From contig JAJDYI010000087.1 in NCBI GenBank assembly GCA_022825235.1, forward strand, positions 1 to 53,081: DNA of 53,081 nt, read 5' to 3'. The notes below the pieces were generated by a model. It ran no database searches. It was not told the origin of the DNA and was given only the letters and a program-made list of their open reading frames with translations. The stretch is from Alphaproteobacteria bacterium (GTDB taxonomy: Bacteria; Pseudomonadota; Alphaproteobacteria; TMED109). Within the stretch, counting starts at the first letter, position 1. Each line of letters opens with the position of its first letter. A program made the translations under genes and the position numbers. Below, one piece after another: positions 1 to 8,740 of this stretch.

Positions 1-1275
1 CGCGCCGGACGCCGGGCCAGCCTCGGCAGTGCCGTCCGCGCCGCTCAGGCGCCGCACCAGCGTGCCCGGGTCCGGCATATCCGCGACGAAACAGAGCCGA
101 ATCACCGCCATCTCGATCACGCTCCGTGCATCCGGGGCGGCACCGGCCTCTTCCAGCGAACGCAAGATCATCTGCCAGGCCCGCGCCAGCACCGGAACGC
201 TCAGTTTCGCCGCGAGCTCGCAACCGCGTGTCCGCTCGTTCTCCGGCACTTCCGGGGCATCCGCGCTCTCCGGGGCAACCCGTATCCGCGACAGCCAGTG
301 GGTCAGCGCCAGCAGGTCTTCCAGAACGGCGCGCGGCTCCGCCCCGGCGGCATACAACTTCGCAAGCTGCCCAAGCGCCGCAGGCGCTTCACCCGCCATG
401 ACCTGTTCGAACAGGTCGAAGACCAGGGTGCGGTCGGCGAAGCCCAGCATCTCCCGGGTCGCCGGCGCCTCGATGACGCCGCCCTGATGGCTGATCGCCT
501 GATCGAGGATCGACAAACCGTCCCGTACCGAACCGTCGGCTGCCCGGGCGATGAGTCGCAGGGCTTCATCGTCTATGCGCGCGTTCTCCAACTCCACGAG
601 GCGGCGAAAATGATCTGCGAGGACTTCCTGCGGTACCCGCAGCAGATCGAAACGCTGGCAGCGCGAGAGCACGGTCACCGGAACGCGGCGCACCTCGGTC
701 GTGCAAAAGATGAACACGACGTGGGCGGGCGGCTCCTCGAGCGTCTTCAGGAGCGCGTTGAACGCCGCCTGCGACAGCATGTGAACCTCGTCCACGATGT
801 ACACCTTGTATCGACCTGTCGTCGGGCGGTAGTGCGCCGCATCGGTCAGGCCTCGCACGTCATCGACGCCCGTGTGGCTCGCGCCGTCAATCTCCAGAAT
901 GTCCAGATGCCGTTCCGCGAGGGCCTCCGTGCAGGAGGCGCACTCGCCGCAGGGCCGCACCGTGGGTTGCGTACCACCCACGCAGTTCAGTCCGCGCGCG
1001 ATGATGCGCGCAGTGGTGGTCTTGCCCACGCCGCGCACGCCGACGAAGAGAAACGCGTGGGCGATGCGGCCCCGTTCGAACGCGTTGGTCAGCGTGCGGA
1101 CCAGCACCTCCTGGCCCAGCAGGTCGTCGAAGGTCGTCGGCCGGTACTTCCGTGCCAGCACCAGATACGCAGGCTGCCCGGCTTCCGCGCCCGGCCGCTG
1201 GTCGTCTGCCCGCGGATCCCCGGAGCCCGCCTCGCCTACCGTGTCAAGCTCCAGCAAGCCGCCAGTTTCTGTCAC
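1..1275 (-). CDS. dnaX: DNA polymerase III subunit gamma/tau, N-terminal part (cut by window edge)
   Basis: Clamp-loader ATPase of the replicative polymerase. The minus strand is open from a GTG at 1273-1275 to the window edge (425 codons, no stop), so the C-terminal part lies outside. Visible in order are a short acidic leader, the start of the AAA+ domain (ARKYRP, then GQE), Walker A GVRGVGKTT, a zinc-binding set of four cysteines (C-x10-C-x2-C-x2-C), Walker B with VDEVHML, and the SRCQRF sensor/arginine-finger region, followed by the domain III helices. The GTG is chosen because it gives a short leader before ARKYRP and has a GAGG-like site upstream. Any gamma/tau frameshift site would be off the edge. 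Divergent from nudC. Confidence 0.95.
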   Translation of the reverse strand, partial: MTETGGLLELDTVGEAGSGDPRADDQRPGAEAGQPAYLVLARKYRPTTFDDLLGQEVLVRTLTNAFERGRIAHAFLFVGVRGVGKTTTARIIARGLNCVGGTQPTVRPCGECASCTEALAERHLDILEIDGASHTGVDDVRGLTDAAHYRPTTGRYKVYIVDEVHMLSQAAFNALLKTLEEPPAHVVFIFCTTEVRRVPVTVLSRCQRFDLLRVPQEVLADHFRRLVELENARIDDEALRLIARAADGSVRDGLSILDQAISHQGGVIEAPATREMLGFADRTLVFDLFEQVMAGEAPAALGQLAKLYAAGAEPRAVLEDLLALTHWLSRIRVAPESADAPEVPENERTRGCELAAKLSVPVLARAWQMILRSLEEAGAAPDARSVIEMAVIRLCFVADMPDPGTLVRRLSGADGTAEAGPASGA

Positions 1276-1313
1276 GCGAACCTCGCATTCCGGCCCGCGT
1301 CAGGCCGTTTTCG

Positions 1314-1319
1314 ACTATA
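1314..1319 (-). promoter_or_regulatory. Putative -10 element for dnaX
   Basis: TATAGT on the minus strand lies about 40 bases upstream of the dnaX GTG, in the 170-base divergent spacer with nudC. The -35 position at 17-base spacing reads CATCAC, a poor match to TTGACA. The call rests on the -10 match and its distance from the gene; similar TATA(G/C)T hexamers precede ribF, ahcY and the oxidoreductase at 17034. Confidence 0.3.
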
Positions 1320-1445
1320 CCGGACGCCGTCGCCCCGTGATGCTGGCTGCGCCGCCGTCGAGGGCGGACGGGAACAGCCCCGGCCCGCGGCCGCCGGCTC
1401 GCGATGCTTGCACACTTTCGTCCTTCCAGTAGCTTCATCCCGCCT

Positions 1446-2363
1446 ATGCCTGCCACCAACTTCTACAGCGGATACCCCCTCCATCGGGCCCAATCCCAGC
1501 GCGCGGAGACCGGTTGGCTGGATGCCGTGCATTCCGGCCGCGACGTCCGTGTGCTCGCGCTCTGGCGCAACCGTCATCACGTCCAGGACGAAAGCACCCC
1601 GTTGCCGCTGTGGCAGCAGGGCACCGTTGCCCGGCGGCTCGTGAAGACAGCAGACGACACCGTCTTTCTGGGCGAACGCAACGCCGTGCCGCACTATGCC
1701 TGCGACATTTCCGCAGCCGACGACCCGCTCGCGGGCATCCTGGCGGGGAGCGGCGGCGTGTTCGCCGACCTGCGGTCCCTGGCGCCGCTGGTGACGCGCG
1801 ACGACGGAGCGATCATGGCCGCGGCCCGCGGGCTGCTCTTCTGGCATCGGCGGGCCCGCTGGTGCGGCAAATGCGGCTCGCCGACCTCGTCCGTCGACGC
1901 CGGACACGCGCGTATCTGCGATCGGCCCGCCTGCGGCCAACGCTGGTTTCCGCGGGTCGACCCGGCGGTCATCATGCTGGTGACGTACCAGGACCGCTGT
2001 TTGCTGGGCCGCCAGGCGACGTGGCTCCCCGGCATGCACTCCACGCTCGCGGGCTTCGTCGAGATCGGCGAGAGCATGGAAGAAACGGTGATCCGCGAGG
2101 TCGCGGAAGAAGTAGGGCTCCGCGTCGTGGGCCGTCCCGAGTACCGTCACTCCCAGCCGTGGCCGTTTCCGTCGTCGCTGATGCTTGGGTTTCGGGCCGA
2201 GGTCGCGGACGATCGGCTACACATCGACACCGACGAACTTGAGCAGGCCAGCTGGTTCACGCGCGCGGAACTGCGCGCCAGCCCCGAGGACGAGACGTTT
2301 CGATTGCCCGGCAAGGTGTCGATCGCGCGCCGGCTCGTGGAAGAATGGCTCGGCGAAGAATGA
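1446..2363 (+). CDS. nudC: NAD(+) diphosphatase / NAD-cap RNA hydrolase
   Basis: Nudix hydrolase that splits NAD(H) into NMN(H) and AMP; the family also removes NAD caps from RNA 5' ends. The 305-residue product has an N-terminal NUDIX-like domain, a four-cysteine zinc ribbon (CGKC, then C-x4-C after CDRPAC), and a complete Nudix box running from GFVEIGE through REVAEEVGL. It is followed by the NudC-specific SQPWPFP motif that separates this family from other Nudix proteins. The ATG at 1446 is preferred over an upstream in-frame start at 1404, which would add a non-homologous leader. It is divergent from dnaX and convergent with pheA, so probably a single-gene transcript. Confidence 0.93.
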   Translation: MPATNFYSGYPLHRAQSQRAETGWLDAVHSGRDVRVLALWRNRHHVQDESTPLPLWQQGTVARRLVKTADDTVFLGERNAVPHYACDISAADDPLAGILAGSGGVFADLRSLAPLVTRDDGAIMAAARGLLFWHRRARWCGKCGSPTSSVDAGHARICDRPACGQRWFPRVDPAVIMLVTYQDRCLLGRQATWLPGMHSTLAGFVEIGESMEETVIREVAEEVGLRVVGRPEYRHSQPWPFPSSLMLGFRAEVADDRLHIDTDELEQASWFTRAELRASPEDETFRLPGKVSIARRLVEEWLGEE

Positions 2364-2385
2364 CGCCTGACGCCCGAACGTAAGC

Positions 2386-2418
2386 GGGACCCCGCCGGTA
2401 GACCGGCCTGCCGGTCCC
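2386..2418. terminator. Two-tier hairpin between convergent nudC and pheA
   Basis: An outer 6-bp stem (GGGACC 2386-2391 with GGTCCC 2413-2418) encloses an inner 5-bp stem (GCCGG 2394-2398 with CCGGC 2403-2407, loop TAGA). It lies 23 bases after the nudC stop in a convergent gap, so it could stop transcripts from both sides. There is no T-run, so a classical intrinsic terminator is not proven. Confidence 0.4.
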
Positions 2419-2561
2419 AGCGCCAGCCAAGCGGCGCCGTCCGCCTCGGGCTCCACGAGTAGGCCGGGCACGCCCCTCGACCCCATCCCGTTGCGGGACC
2501 GACGCCTCGCACGAAGGCGCCGCACCCGCCGCGGCGTTCCGCTGGGGGCGCCTGGCTTCGC

Positions 2562-3413
2562 TCAGGCGGGCTCGTCGCGACGGAACTTGGAAGCCGGATA
2601 GACCCCGAGCACCCGAACGCTCCGGGAGAAGAAACCCAGTTCTTCCAGTGCCAGCGCCACATTGGGGTGTTCCGGATGCCCCTCGATATCCGCGTAGAAC
2701 TCGGCCGAGGCAAACGAACGATCCACCATGAAACTTTCGAGCTTGAGCATGTTGACGCGATTCGTCGCGAACCCGCCAAGCGCCTTGTACAGCGCCGCAG
2801 GAATGTTGCGGACCCGGAACACCAGCGAAGTGATCGTGTGCTGGCTGTCGGCCTCGGGTTCGATCGACTCGGGTCCAAGCACCAGAAAGCGGGTCGTGTT
2901 GCCGGCATCATCCTCGATCGTGCGCGCAACGATTTCCAAACCGTACAACTCGGCCGCGAGCTCGGATGCGATGGCCGCCTGGGCGCGACTGTCTCCCTCG
3001 GCGACATGGCGCGCCGCGCCGGCCGTGTCCTCGAACAGGAACGGCTCGATCCCGTTGGCCTGCAGGAATTTCCGGCACTGGCTGAGCGCATGGAAATGGC
3101 TGGCCGCTTGCCGGATGCCGGCGAGCGTGGTCCCGGCCGGCGCCATGAGATGATGGGTGATGCTGGCGAAGTGCTCACCAATGATGTGGAGGCCCGACGC
3201 GGGCAGCAGCCGGTGAATATCGGCGACCCGCCCGGCTGCGGAGTTGTCCACGGGAATAACCGCACGGTCCGCGCGACCACCGCGCACCTCCTGGAAGCAG
3301 TCCTCGAACGCCGGGCACGGCACGACCTCCGAATCCGGGAACACGTCGAGGCATGCCATGTGCGAGTGCGCGCCGAGCTCGCCTTGAAACGCTATTTGCA
3401 AAGGCCGATCCAT
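2562..3413 (-). CDS. pheA: Prephenate dehydratase with C-terminal ACT domain
   Basis: Converts prephenate to phenylpyruvate in phenylalanine synthesis. The 283-residue protein is the stand-alone type without a chorismate mutase domain. The catalytic region begins AFQGELGAHS (the usual GxxGxxS entry), contains PVDNSAAGRV, and ends with the TRFLVLG motif whose TRF is essential in the family. The ACT domain follows from about residue 195 with GHPEHP near its end. The phenylalanine-sensing GALV and ESRP motifs read AALY and ESFM, as I recall for alphaproteobacterial members. The start is the ATG at 3413; a TTG two codons earlier is possible. Encoded downstream of kdsB on the same strand, 52 bases apart. 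Confidence 0.94.
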   Translation of the reverse strand: MDRPLQIAFQGELGAHSHMACLDVFPDSEVVPCPAFEDCFQEVRGGRADRAVIPVDNSAAGRVADIHRLLPASGLHIIGEHFASITHHLMAPAGTTLAGIRQAASHFHALSQCRKFLQANGIEPFLFEDTAGAARHVAEGDSRAQAAIASELAAELYGLEIVARTIEDDAGNTTRFLVLGPESIEPEADSQHTITSLVFRVRNIPAALYKALGGFATNRVNMLKLESFMVDRSFASAEFYADIEGHPEHPNVALALEELGFFSRSVRVLGVYPASKFRRDEPA

Positions 3414-3465
3414 TGGCAACGCCGGTTAGGGGAGCGGCGACGGTGCCGCGGGACTACGCACGGTC

Positions 3466-4191
3466 TCAGGCGCCCAGACGGCGGCGCACTGAATCCAGAT
3501 CGGCGGGAGTGTCAATCCCGGCCGGGGCCGCGTCAACCAGTGCGCCGTCGATCCGCATGCCGTTGTCCAGCGCCCTGAGCTGTTCGAGGCGCAGGGCCTG
3601 TTCACGCTCGCTGGCAGGCAACGCCACGAACTCGCCCAGGGCCTGGCGGCGCCACGCATAAATCCCGACATGGTGCCGAAGGCGGTCATCCGGCCCCGAT
3701 ACCCTTCGCGAAAACGTGGTGATCATTGCGGTTGCGCCCGGCCGCGATGTCGCGAGGTGCGCCTTGACCACCGCCGGATCCTCGCGCTCGCCGGGGCCGA
3801 GCGGCGCCACCAGCGTCCCGACATCGACTGCCTCCACCTGCAGTGGCGCGAGCACCCGGCCGATGATGTCGGGGGCAATGTCGGGCAGGTCTCCCTGCAG
3901 GTTGATCGCGACGTCGCAGTCCCCGGCCGGATCGAGGACCTGCCATGCCTCCCACACCCGGTCCGACCCCGAAGCGTGGTCTGGATCGGTCATGACGGCC
4001 CGTCCGCCCGCGGCCATGACCGCGTCCGCCACTTCCGAATCGCAACAGGCTATTGCCACCTCGCCGACTGCCGCCGCCTCCGCCTGCCGCAACACGCGCA
4101 CCACCATCGGCACCCCGCCGATGTCCGCGAGCGGTTTCCCGGGCAAGCGGCTCGCCGCCATGCGAGCCGGGATTATCACGATCGGGCGCAT
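3466..4191 (-). CDS. kdsB: 3-deoxy-manno-octulosonate cytidylyltransferase
   Basis: Activates KDO with CTP to give CMP-KDO for the lipopolysaccharide inner core. The 241-residue protein starts with the nucleotide-binding signature PARMAASRLPGKPL. It then has a DHASGSDRVWEA stretch (family form HxSGTDR), NLQGDLPDI (usually NxQGDEP) and HHVGIYAWRR (family form HxGiYayr). The ATG at 4189-4191 is chosen because the enzyme fold begins directly after it; a longer open frame reaches 4428 but the extra 79 residues look non-coding. An AAAGG lies about 12 bases upstream. A complete lipopolysaccharide pathway is implied by kdsD and lptCAB elsewhere in the window. Confidence 0.94.
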   Translation of the reverse strand: MRPIVIIPARMAASRLPGKPLADIGGVPMVVRVLRQAEAAAVGEVAIACCDSEVADAVMAAGGRAVMTDPDHASGSDRVWEAWQVLDPAGDCDVAINLQGDLPDIAPDIIGRVLAPLQVEAVDVGTLVAPLGPGEREDPAVVKAHLATSRPGATAMITTFSRRVSGPDDRLRHHVGIYAWRRQALGEFVALPASEREQALRLEQLRALDNGMRIDGALVDAAPAGIDTPADLDSVRRRLGA

Positions 4192-4413
4192 GCGGGAGGA
4201 AAACCTTTCTCGATCATCCGGTGATCGAAAGTCGGTGGGCCCGGCACCCCGGGTCCGTCTGCCGCGCCGCGCGGATGCGAGAAGCGGCCGCGGCATCTTA
4301 GCCCTCGGACCGGCGCGGCAGCCCCCTGCTGCGGCTGTCATGCCGGGCAAAGCGCCTCGCGGCACCGTCGGTCCACGCCATTCCACCGGTGGGTGGCGGC
4401 CCCGTGCCGGCGA

Positions 4414-4425
4414 CTGGCTAGCCAG
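4414..4425. promoter_or_regulatory. Perfect 12-bp palindrome upstream of ribF
   Basis: CTGGCTAGCCAG reads identically on both strands and ends 13 bases before a TATAGT hexamer at 4439. It therefore covers the place where a -35 element would lie. That position suits an operator, but no regulator is identified and one such palindrome could arise by chance. Confidence 0.3.
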
Positions 4426-4438
4426 CAACCTAAGCCCC

Positions 4439-4444
4439 TATAGT
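4439..4444 (+). promoter_or_regulatory. Putative -10 element for the ribF-ileS-lspA run
   Basis: TATAGT lies 36 bases upstream of the ribF ATG in the divergent spacer with kdsB. No good -35 is present at 17 or 18 bases (GGCTAG, TGGCTA), so a promoter here would be weak or activator-dependent. The rest of the 289-base spacer shows no gene. Confidence 0.3.
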
Positions 4445-4480
4445 GCCGGTCCCCCTTTCGGTTCTGGACCGTGAGTGCTG

Positions 4481-5449
4481 ATGGAACTCGTCCGCGTGCA
4501 GCCGGGATGCCCCGCCTCACGCCAGGGCCAGGTGGTCGCCCTCGGCAACTTCGATGGCGTGCATCTCGGGCATCAGAAATTGCTGGCCGTCGCCTCCGTC
4601 ACCGCGGGCGAAACGGACGACACCCGGAGTGCCGTCCTGACGTTCGAGCCGCACCCGGCAGCCGTCCTCAGGCCCGAATCGGCGCCTGGCCGCCTGACCC
4701 CGCTGCGCGGCAAGGCGCGCAAGCTTGCGGGAACCGGCGTCGACATCCTCTACGTCCAGCGCTTCTCGCGGGCTTTCGCAGCGCTGAGTGCCGACACGTT
4801 CATGGAAGAGGTGCTGGTCCGTGCCCTTGCCGCCAGGCACCTCGTGGTCGGACATGACTTCCGCTTCGGTGCCGGAAGAAAGGGCGATGCCGACCAGCTC
4901 GCGCAGTTCGCCGCCCGGGCGGGTATCGGCCTGACCGTCGTCGACCCGGTCACCGACGAGGCGGGGACGGCCTTCGGGTCGACCGCGATCCGGCTGGCCG
5001 TCGCCGAGGGCCGCGTCGAGGAGGCGGCCCGCGCCCTGGGGGCGTCCTTCGAGGTCGAGGGACGCGTCCGGCGCGGCCAGGCACGTGGCCGCAGGCTCGG
5101 TTTCCCGACCGCGAATCTCCACTACCTGTCCCAGCTGGCACCGCTCGACGGCATTTACGCGGGGTGGACGTGGGTCGAGGGCCAGCCGGAGCGCGGCTGG
5201 CTGCCGACAGCCATCAGCACCGGCACCAGGCCGCAGTTTGCGGGCACGGACCGGATCCTGGAGGCGCACGTCATCGGCTTTCAGGGCAACCTCTACGGGC
5301 AGCGCCTGCGCGTGGCGTTCTCGCGCAGGATCCGCCCTGAGCGGAGATTCGCCAACGCGAACGCCCTGATCGCGGCCATGGCGCAGGATGTCAGCCAAAC
5401 CCGGGCCATCGCGGCCGAGATGGGATCTCCGGAGGAGGGGGCGGCATGA
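4481..5449 (+). CDS. ribF: Bifunctional riboflavin kinase / FAD synthetase
   Basis: Makes FMN from riboflavin and then FAD. The 322-residue protein has the N-terminal adenylyltransferase signature GNFDGVHLGHQ at about residues 22-32 and FRFGAGRKGD further on. The C-terminal kinase domain shows GRRLGFPTANL, DGIYAGW and STGTRPQF. Length is normal for the family. The ATG at 4481 is preferred; a GTG two codons earlier (4475) is in frame. The stop overlaps the ileS start as ATGA, so the two are probably translationally coupled. The ribF-ileS-lspA order is widespread in proteobacteria. Confidence 0.95.
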   Translation: MELVRVQPGCPASRQGQVVALGNFDGVHLGHQKLLAVASVTAGETDDTRSAVLTFEPHPAAVLRPESAPGRLTPLRGKARKLAGTGVDILYVQRFSRAFAALSADTFMEEVLVRALAARHLVVGHDFRFGAGRKGDADQLAQFAARAGIGLTVVDPVTDEAGTAFGSTAIRLAVAEGRVEEAARALGASFEVEGRVRRGQARGRRLGFPTANLHYLSQLAPLDGIYAGWTWVEGQPERGWLPTAISTGTRPQFAGTDRILEAHVIGFQGNLYGQRLRVAFSRRIRPERRFANANALIAAMAQDVSQTRAIAAEMGSPEEGAA

Positions 5450-8235
5450 GTTCCCGACCCGAATACCGCGACACCCTGTTCCTGCCGCGCACCGGCTTCC
5501 CGATGCGCGCGAGGCTGGCGGCGCGCGAGCCGGAGATGATCGCGCGCTGGGAGGCGATGGACCTCTGGGCCCGTCTGCGCGCATCCGCCAAAGGGCGGAC
5601 CAAGTACATCCTGCACGACGGGCCGCCGTACGCCAACGGCCAGATCCACATCGGCACCGCGCTGAACAAGATTCTCAAGGACCTTGTCAACCGTACGCGA
5701 CAGATGGCGGGCTTTGACGCCCATTACATCCCGGGGTGGGACTGCCACGGCCTCCCCATCGAATGGCAGATTGAGCAGGAGTACCGAAAGCGCAAGCAGT
5801 CCCGCGAAGAGGTGCCGATCGAGCAGTTCCGTCGCGAGTGCCGGGCCTTTGCCGAAAAGTGGATCGGCGTCCAGATGGACGATTTCCGGCGGCTCTTCGT
5901 CCTCGGCGACTGGGCCGGCCGCTACCTCACGATGGACTTCCGGGCCGAGGCTCAGATCGTCCGGGAAATCGGGAAGTTCCTGCTCGAAGGCAGCCTTTAC
6001 CGGGGCCTGAAACCGGTCATGTGGTCGCCGGTGGAACGGACCGCGCTGGCCGAGGCCGAGGTCGAGTACCGGGACATCACGTCGAACGCCGTCTTCGTGC
6101 GATTTCCGATTGCGGAAGACGCAACGCCTGCTCTGGCTGGGGCCGATGTGGTGATCTGGACCACCACCCCCTGGACCCTGCCTGCCAACCGGGCCATCGC
6201 GTTCGGCACTGACATCGACTACACGGTCCTCGAAGTGCAGCAATGTGACCCGACTGCCACCGCCCGGCCGGGCGATCGGCTGGTGGTGGCAGCAGCCAGG
6301 GTCCCGGCGGTTACGGCGGCCGCCGGCATCCATGCGGTCGAGCCGCTTGCCTCGCTGCCCGGTGCATCGCTCGCGGGGACGGTCTGCTCGCACCCGATTG
6401 CCGGATACGACCATCCCGTGCCGCTGCATGCCGCCGACTTCGTGGGCACGGATCAGGGCACCGGGCTGGTCCACGTCGCCCCCGCCCACGGCGACGACGA
6501 CTTCGAGCTTGGCCAGCGCGCGGGCCTCGATGTCACCGAGTACGTCGGCGATGACGGCCGGTACAGCGACAGCGTCCCGCAGTTCGCCGGGGTCCACGTC
6601 TTCAAGGCCGACGAACCCGTACTGGGTGCTCTCGACGAGCGCGGAAAGCTCCTCGCCACGGAACGGCACGTCCACAGCTATCCGCACTCGTGGCGGTCCA
6701 AGCAGCCCGTGATCTACAGGGCTACCCAGCAGTGGTTCATCAGCATGGAATCGCATGGGCTGAGAGCCAAGGCGCTGGCTGCCATCGATGCCACAGAGTG
6801 GGTCCCGGGCGTCTCGCGAAACCGTATCCGGGGGATGATCGAGCACCGCCCGGACTGGTGCGTCTCACGGCAGCGCGCCTGGGGCGTGCCGATACCGGTC
6901 TTTGTCGACCGCCGGACACGTGAACCGCTCCGGGATCCGGCCGTACTCGACCGGGTCGTCGAGGCCGTCGAGTCGGAGGGTGCCGACGCCTGGTTCACGC
7001 GGCCGCCTTCGGAGTTCCTGGGGCCGGACCGCGATCCGGACGACTACGAACGCACCAGCGACATCCTGGACGTGTGGTTCGATTCGGGCTGCACGCATTC
7101 CTTCGTGCTCGAGAACAACCCGGACCAGCACTGGCCGGCGGACCTGTACCTCGAAGGCACCGACCAGCACCGCGGCTGGTTCCACAGCTCGCTGCTCGCC
7201 AGTTGCGGCACCCGGGGGCAGGCGCCGTACCGCAGCGTCCTCACGCACGGGTTCGTCCTCGACGGGGACGGACGCAAGATGTCGAAGAGCGCTGGCAATG
7301 TCGTGCGCCCGCAGGAGATCAACGACACGCAGGGAGCAGACATCCTGCGGCTCTGGGTCGCGATGAGCGACAGCACGGGTGACCTCCGCATCGGCGACCA
7401 GGTCCTCGCCGGCATGTCGGATGCCTATCGTCGTTTCCGGAATACCTTCCGCTTCGTGCTCGGCAACCTGGCCGGCTTCACCGACGCCGAGCAGATCGAC
7501 GCGTCCGACATGCCCGACCTCGAGCGCTGGGTCCTGCACCGCCTTCACGAACTGGAGCGCGTCCGGGCTCACGCGTTCGCCGCGTACGACTTTCAGGCGT
7601 TTTATCGAGCCCTCCACAATTTCTGCGCCAATGACCTTTCTTCCTTCTACTTCGATGTCCGCAAGGACTCGCTCTACTGCGACCGGAGTGACTCCGTGCG
7701 CCGACGGGCCGCACGCTCGACGCTGCTGCTTCTCCACGACATCCTGACGGCCTGGCTGGCGCCCGTGCTGTGCTTTACGGCGGAGGAAGCGTGGCTGGAA
7801 CGCCATCCCGGCGAGTCCGAAAGCGTGCACCTGCGCACGTTCCCGGAAATTCCGGAGACGTGGCGCAACGACACCCTCGCCCGCTCGTTCACCAGGATGC
7901 AGCGGGTGCGCAACCTCATTACCAGCGCACTCGAGATCATGCGGCGCGATCGCACGATCGGCTCGAGCCTGGAGGCGCAGGCCTGTGTGCACGGGGAGCC
8001 CGACCAGCTCGCCGAAATCGCCTCGCACGACCTGGCGGAACTGGCCATCGCATCCCGAATCACGCTGAGCGAGGAGCCGGCGCCGCCGGACGCCTATCGG
8101 GACCCGAGCGTTCCGGGAATAGCCGTCCATGCCACTACGGCCGATGGAACGAAGTGCGCCCGGTGCTGGCGCGTGCTGCCTGAAGTAGGAGAGAAGCCGG
8201 ACGAGCTGTGCAATCGCTGCCGAGAAGCCGTGTGA
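5446..8235 (+). CDS. ileS: Isoleucyl-tRNA synthetase
   Basis: Class I aminoacyl-tRNA synthetase that charges tRNA-Ile and edits mischarged valine. The 929-residue product has the HIGH-class motif as HIGT within GPPYANGQIHIGT (about residues 57-70). The editing domain contains WTTTPWTLPANRAI, DCHGLPIEW lies in the catalytic core, KMSKSAGN is near residue 611, and a C-terminal zinc site has four cysteines (C-x2-C near residue 905, then C-x2-C at the end). Length matches the bacterial type. It starts at the ATG overlapping the ribF stop and its TGA overlaps the lspA GTG start. Confidence 0.98.
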   Translation: MSSRPEYRDTLFLPRTGFPMRARLAAREPEMIARWEAMDLWARLRASAKGRTKYILHDGPPYANGQIHIGTALNKILKDLVNRTRQMAGFDAHYIPGWDCHGLPIEWQIEQEYRKRKQSREEVPIEQFRRECRAFAEKWIGVQMDDFRRLFVLGDWAGRYLTMDFRAEAQIVREIGKFLLEGSLYRGLKPVMWSPVERTALAEAEVEYRDITSNAVFVRFPIAEDATPALAGADVVIWTTTPWTLPANRAIAFGTDIDYTVLEVQQCDPTATARPGDRLVVAAARVPAVTAAAGIHAVEPLASLPGASLAGTVCSHPIAGYDHPVPLHAADFVGTDQGTGLVHVAPAHGDDDFELGQRAGLDVTEYVGDDGRYSDSVPQFAGVHVFKADEPVLGALDERGKLLATERHVHSYPHSWRSKQPVIYRATQQWFISMESHGLRAKALAAIDATEWVPGVSRNRIRGMIEHRPDWCVSRQRAWGVPIPVFVDRRTREPLRDPAVLDRVVEAVESEGADAWFTRPPSEFLGPDRDPDDYERTSDILDVWFDSGCTHSFVLENNPDQHWPADLYLEGTDQHRGWFHSSLLASCGTRGQAPYRSVLTHGFVLDGDGRKMSKSAGNVVRPQEINDTQGADILRLWVAMSDSTGDLRIGDQVLAGMSDAYRRFRNTFRFVLGNLAGFTDAEQIDASDMPDLERWVLHRLHELERVRAHAFAAYDFQAFYRALHNFCANDLSSFYFDVRKDSLYCDRSDSVRRRAARSTLLLLHDILTAWLAPVLCFTAEEAWLERHPGESESVHLRTFPEIPETWRNDTLARSFTRMQRVRNLITSALEIMRRDRTIGSSLEAQACVHGEPDQLAEIASHDLAELAIASRITLSEEPAPPDAYRDPSVPGIAVHATTADGTKCARCWRVLPEVGEKPDELCNRCREAV

Positions 8236-8732
8236 GTTCGCGCACCGCCAGGCTTTGGCTGTTTCTCGCCATTCTGGCCCTGGACCAGCTGACCAAGGCG
8301 GGCGTGCTCGCCTACCTGTCGGAACCGACGGGCCCGATCAGGCTGGGGCCACTGCTCAACCTGGTGCATGTCCGGAATTACGGAATCGGTTTCGGCTTCC
8401 TGAGCGACGGCGGCTCCGGCCAACAGTGGGCTCTGGCGGGGTTCGCACTGACCGTCGCGGTCGTCCTCATGGTCATGCAGGCGCGCGCCGACGCACGGCT
8501 CTACGCGACCGGTCTGATGCTGATTGCAAGCGGTGCAGTTGGCAACGCCATCTGCCGGCTCGCGCGTGGCAGCGTGGTCGACTTTATCGACGTGCACGTG
8601 TCGGACTATCACTGGCCGGCATTCAACGTTGCGGACATCGCCATTACCGTGGGAGCGCTGTGCGTGATTGCTCACGCGTTGCCGCTACAACAGGCGGTTG
8701 CTAGGCTCCGTTCGCCCCCCCGCGGCCGCTGA
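8232..8732 (+). CDS. lspA: Lipoprotein signal peptidase (signal peptidase II)
   Basis: Inner-membrane aspartyl protease that removes signal peptides from diacylated prolipoproteins. The 166-residue protein shows four hydrophobic segments and the family motifs DQLTK, VRNYGIGFGF, and two catalytic-aspartate regions: GSVVDFIDVH and FNVADIAITVG. The GTG at 8232 overlaps the ileS stop as GTGA and gives the usual N terminus (MSSRTARLWLF); a GTG at 8208 would extend it eight codons into ileS. The next gene encodes a lipoprotein that would be one of its substrates. Confidence 0.96.
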   Translation: MSSRTARLWLFLAILALDQLTKAGVLAYLSEPTGPIRLGPLLNLVHVRNYGIGFGFLSDGGSGQQWALAGFALTVAVVLMVMQARADARLYATGLMLIASGAVGNAICRLARGSVVDFIDVHVSDYHWPAFNVADIAITVGALCVIAHALPLQQAVARLRSPPRGR

Positions 8733-8740
8733 TACAGCCA

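Noticed and set aside
1276-1445. Signal recognition particle RNA beside dnaX
   Set aside because: ffs is often close to dnaX, but the conserved GGAAGCAGC-type core is not present on either strand of this spacer.
298-1644. Long open frame on the plus strand opposite dnaX
   Set aside because: It lies antisense to the well-recognised dnaX motifs and its translation has no domain; high GC produces long antisense open frames here.
5293-8130. Long minus-strand open frames opposite ribF, ileS and lspA
   Set aside because: They mirror the codon pattern of ileS on the other strand and show no recognisable motifs.
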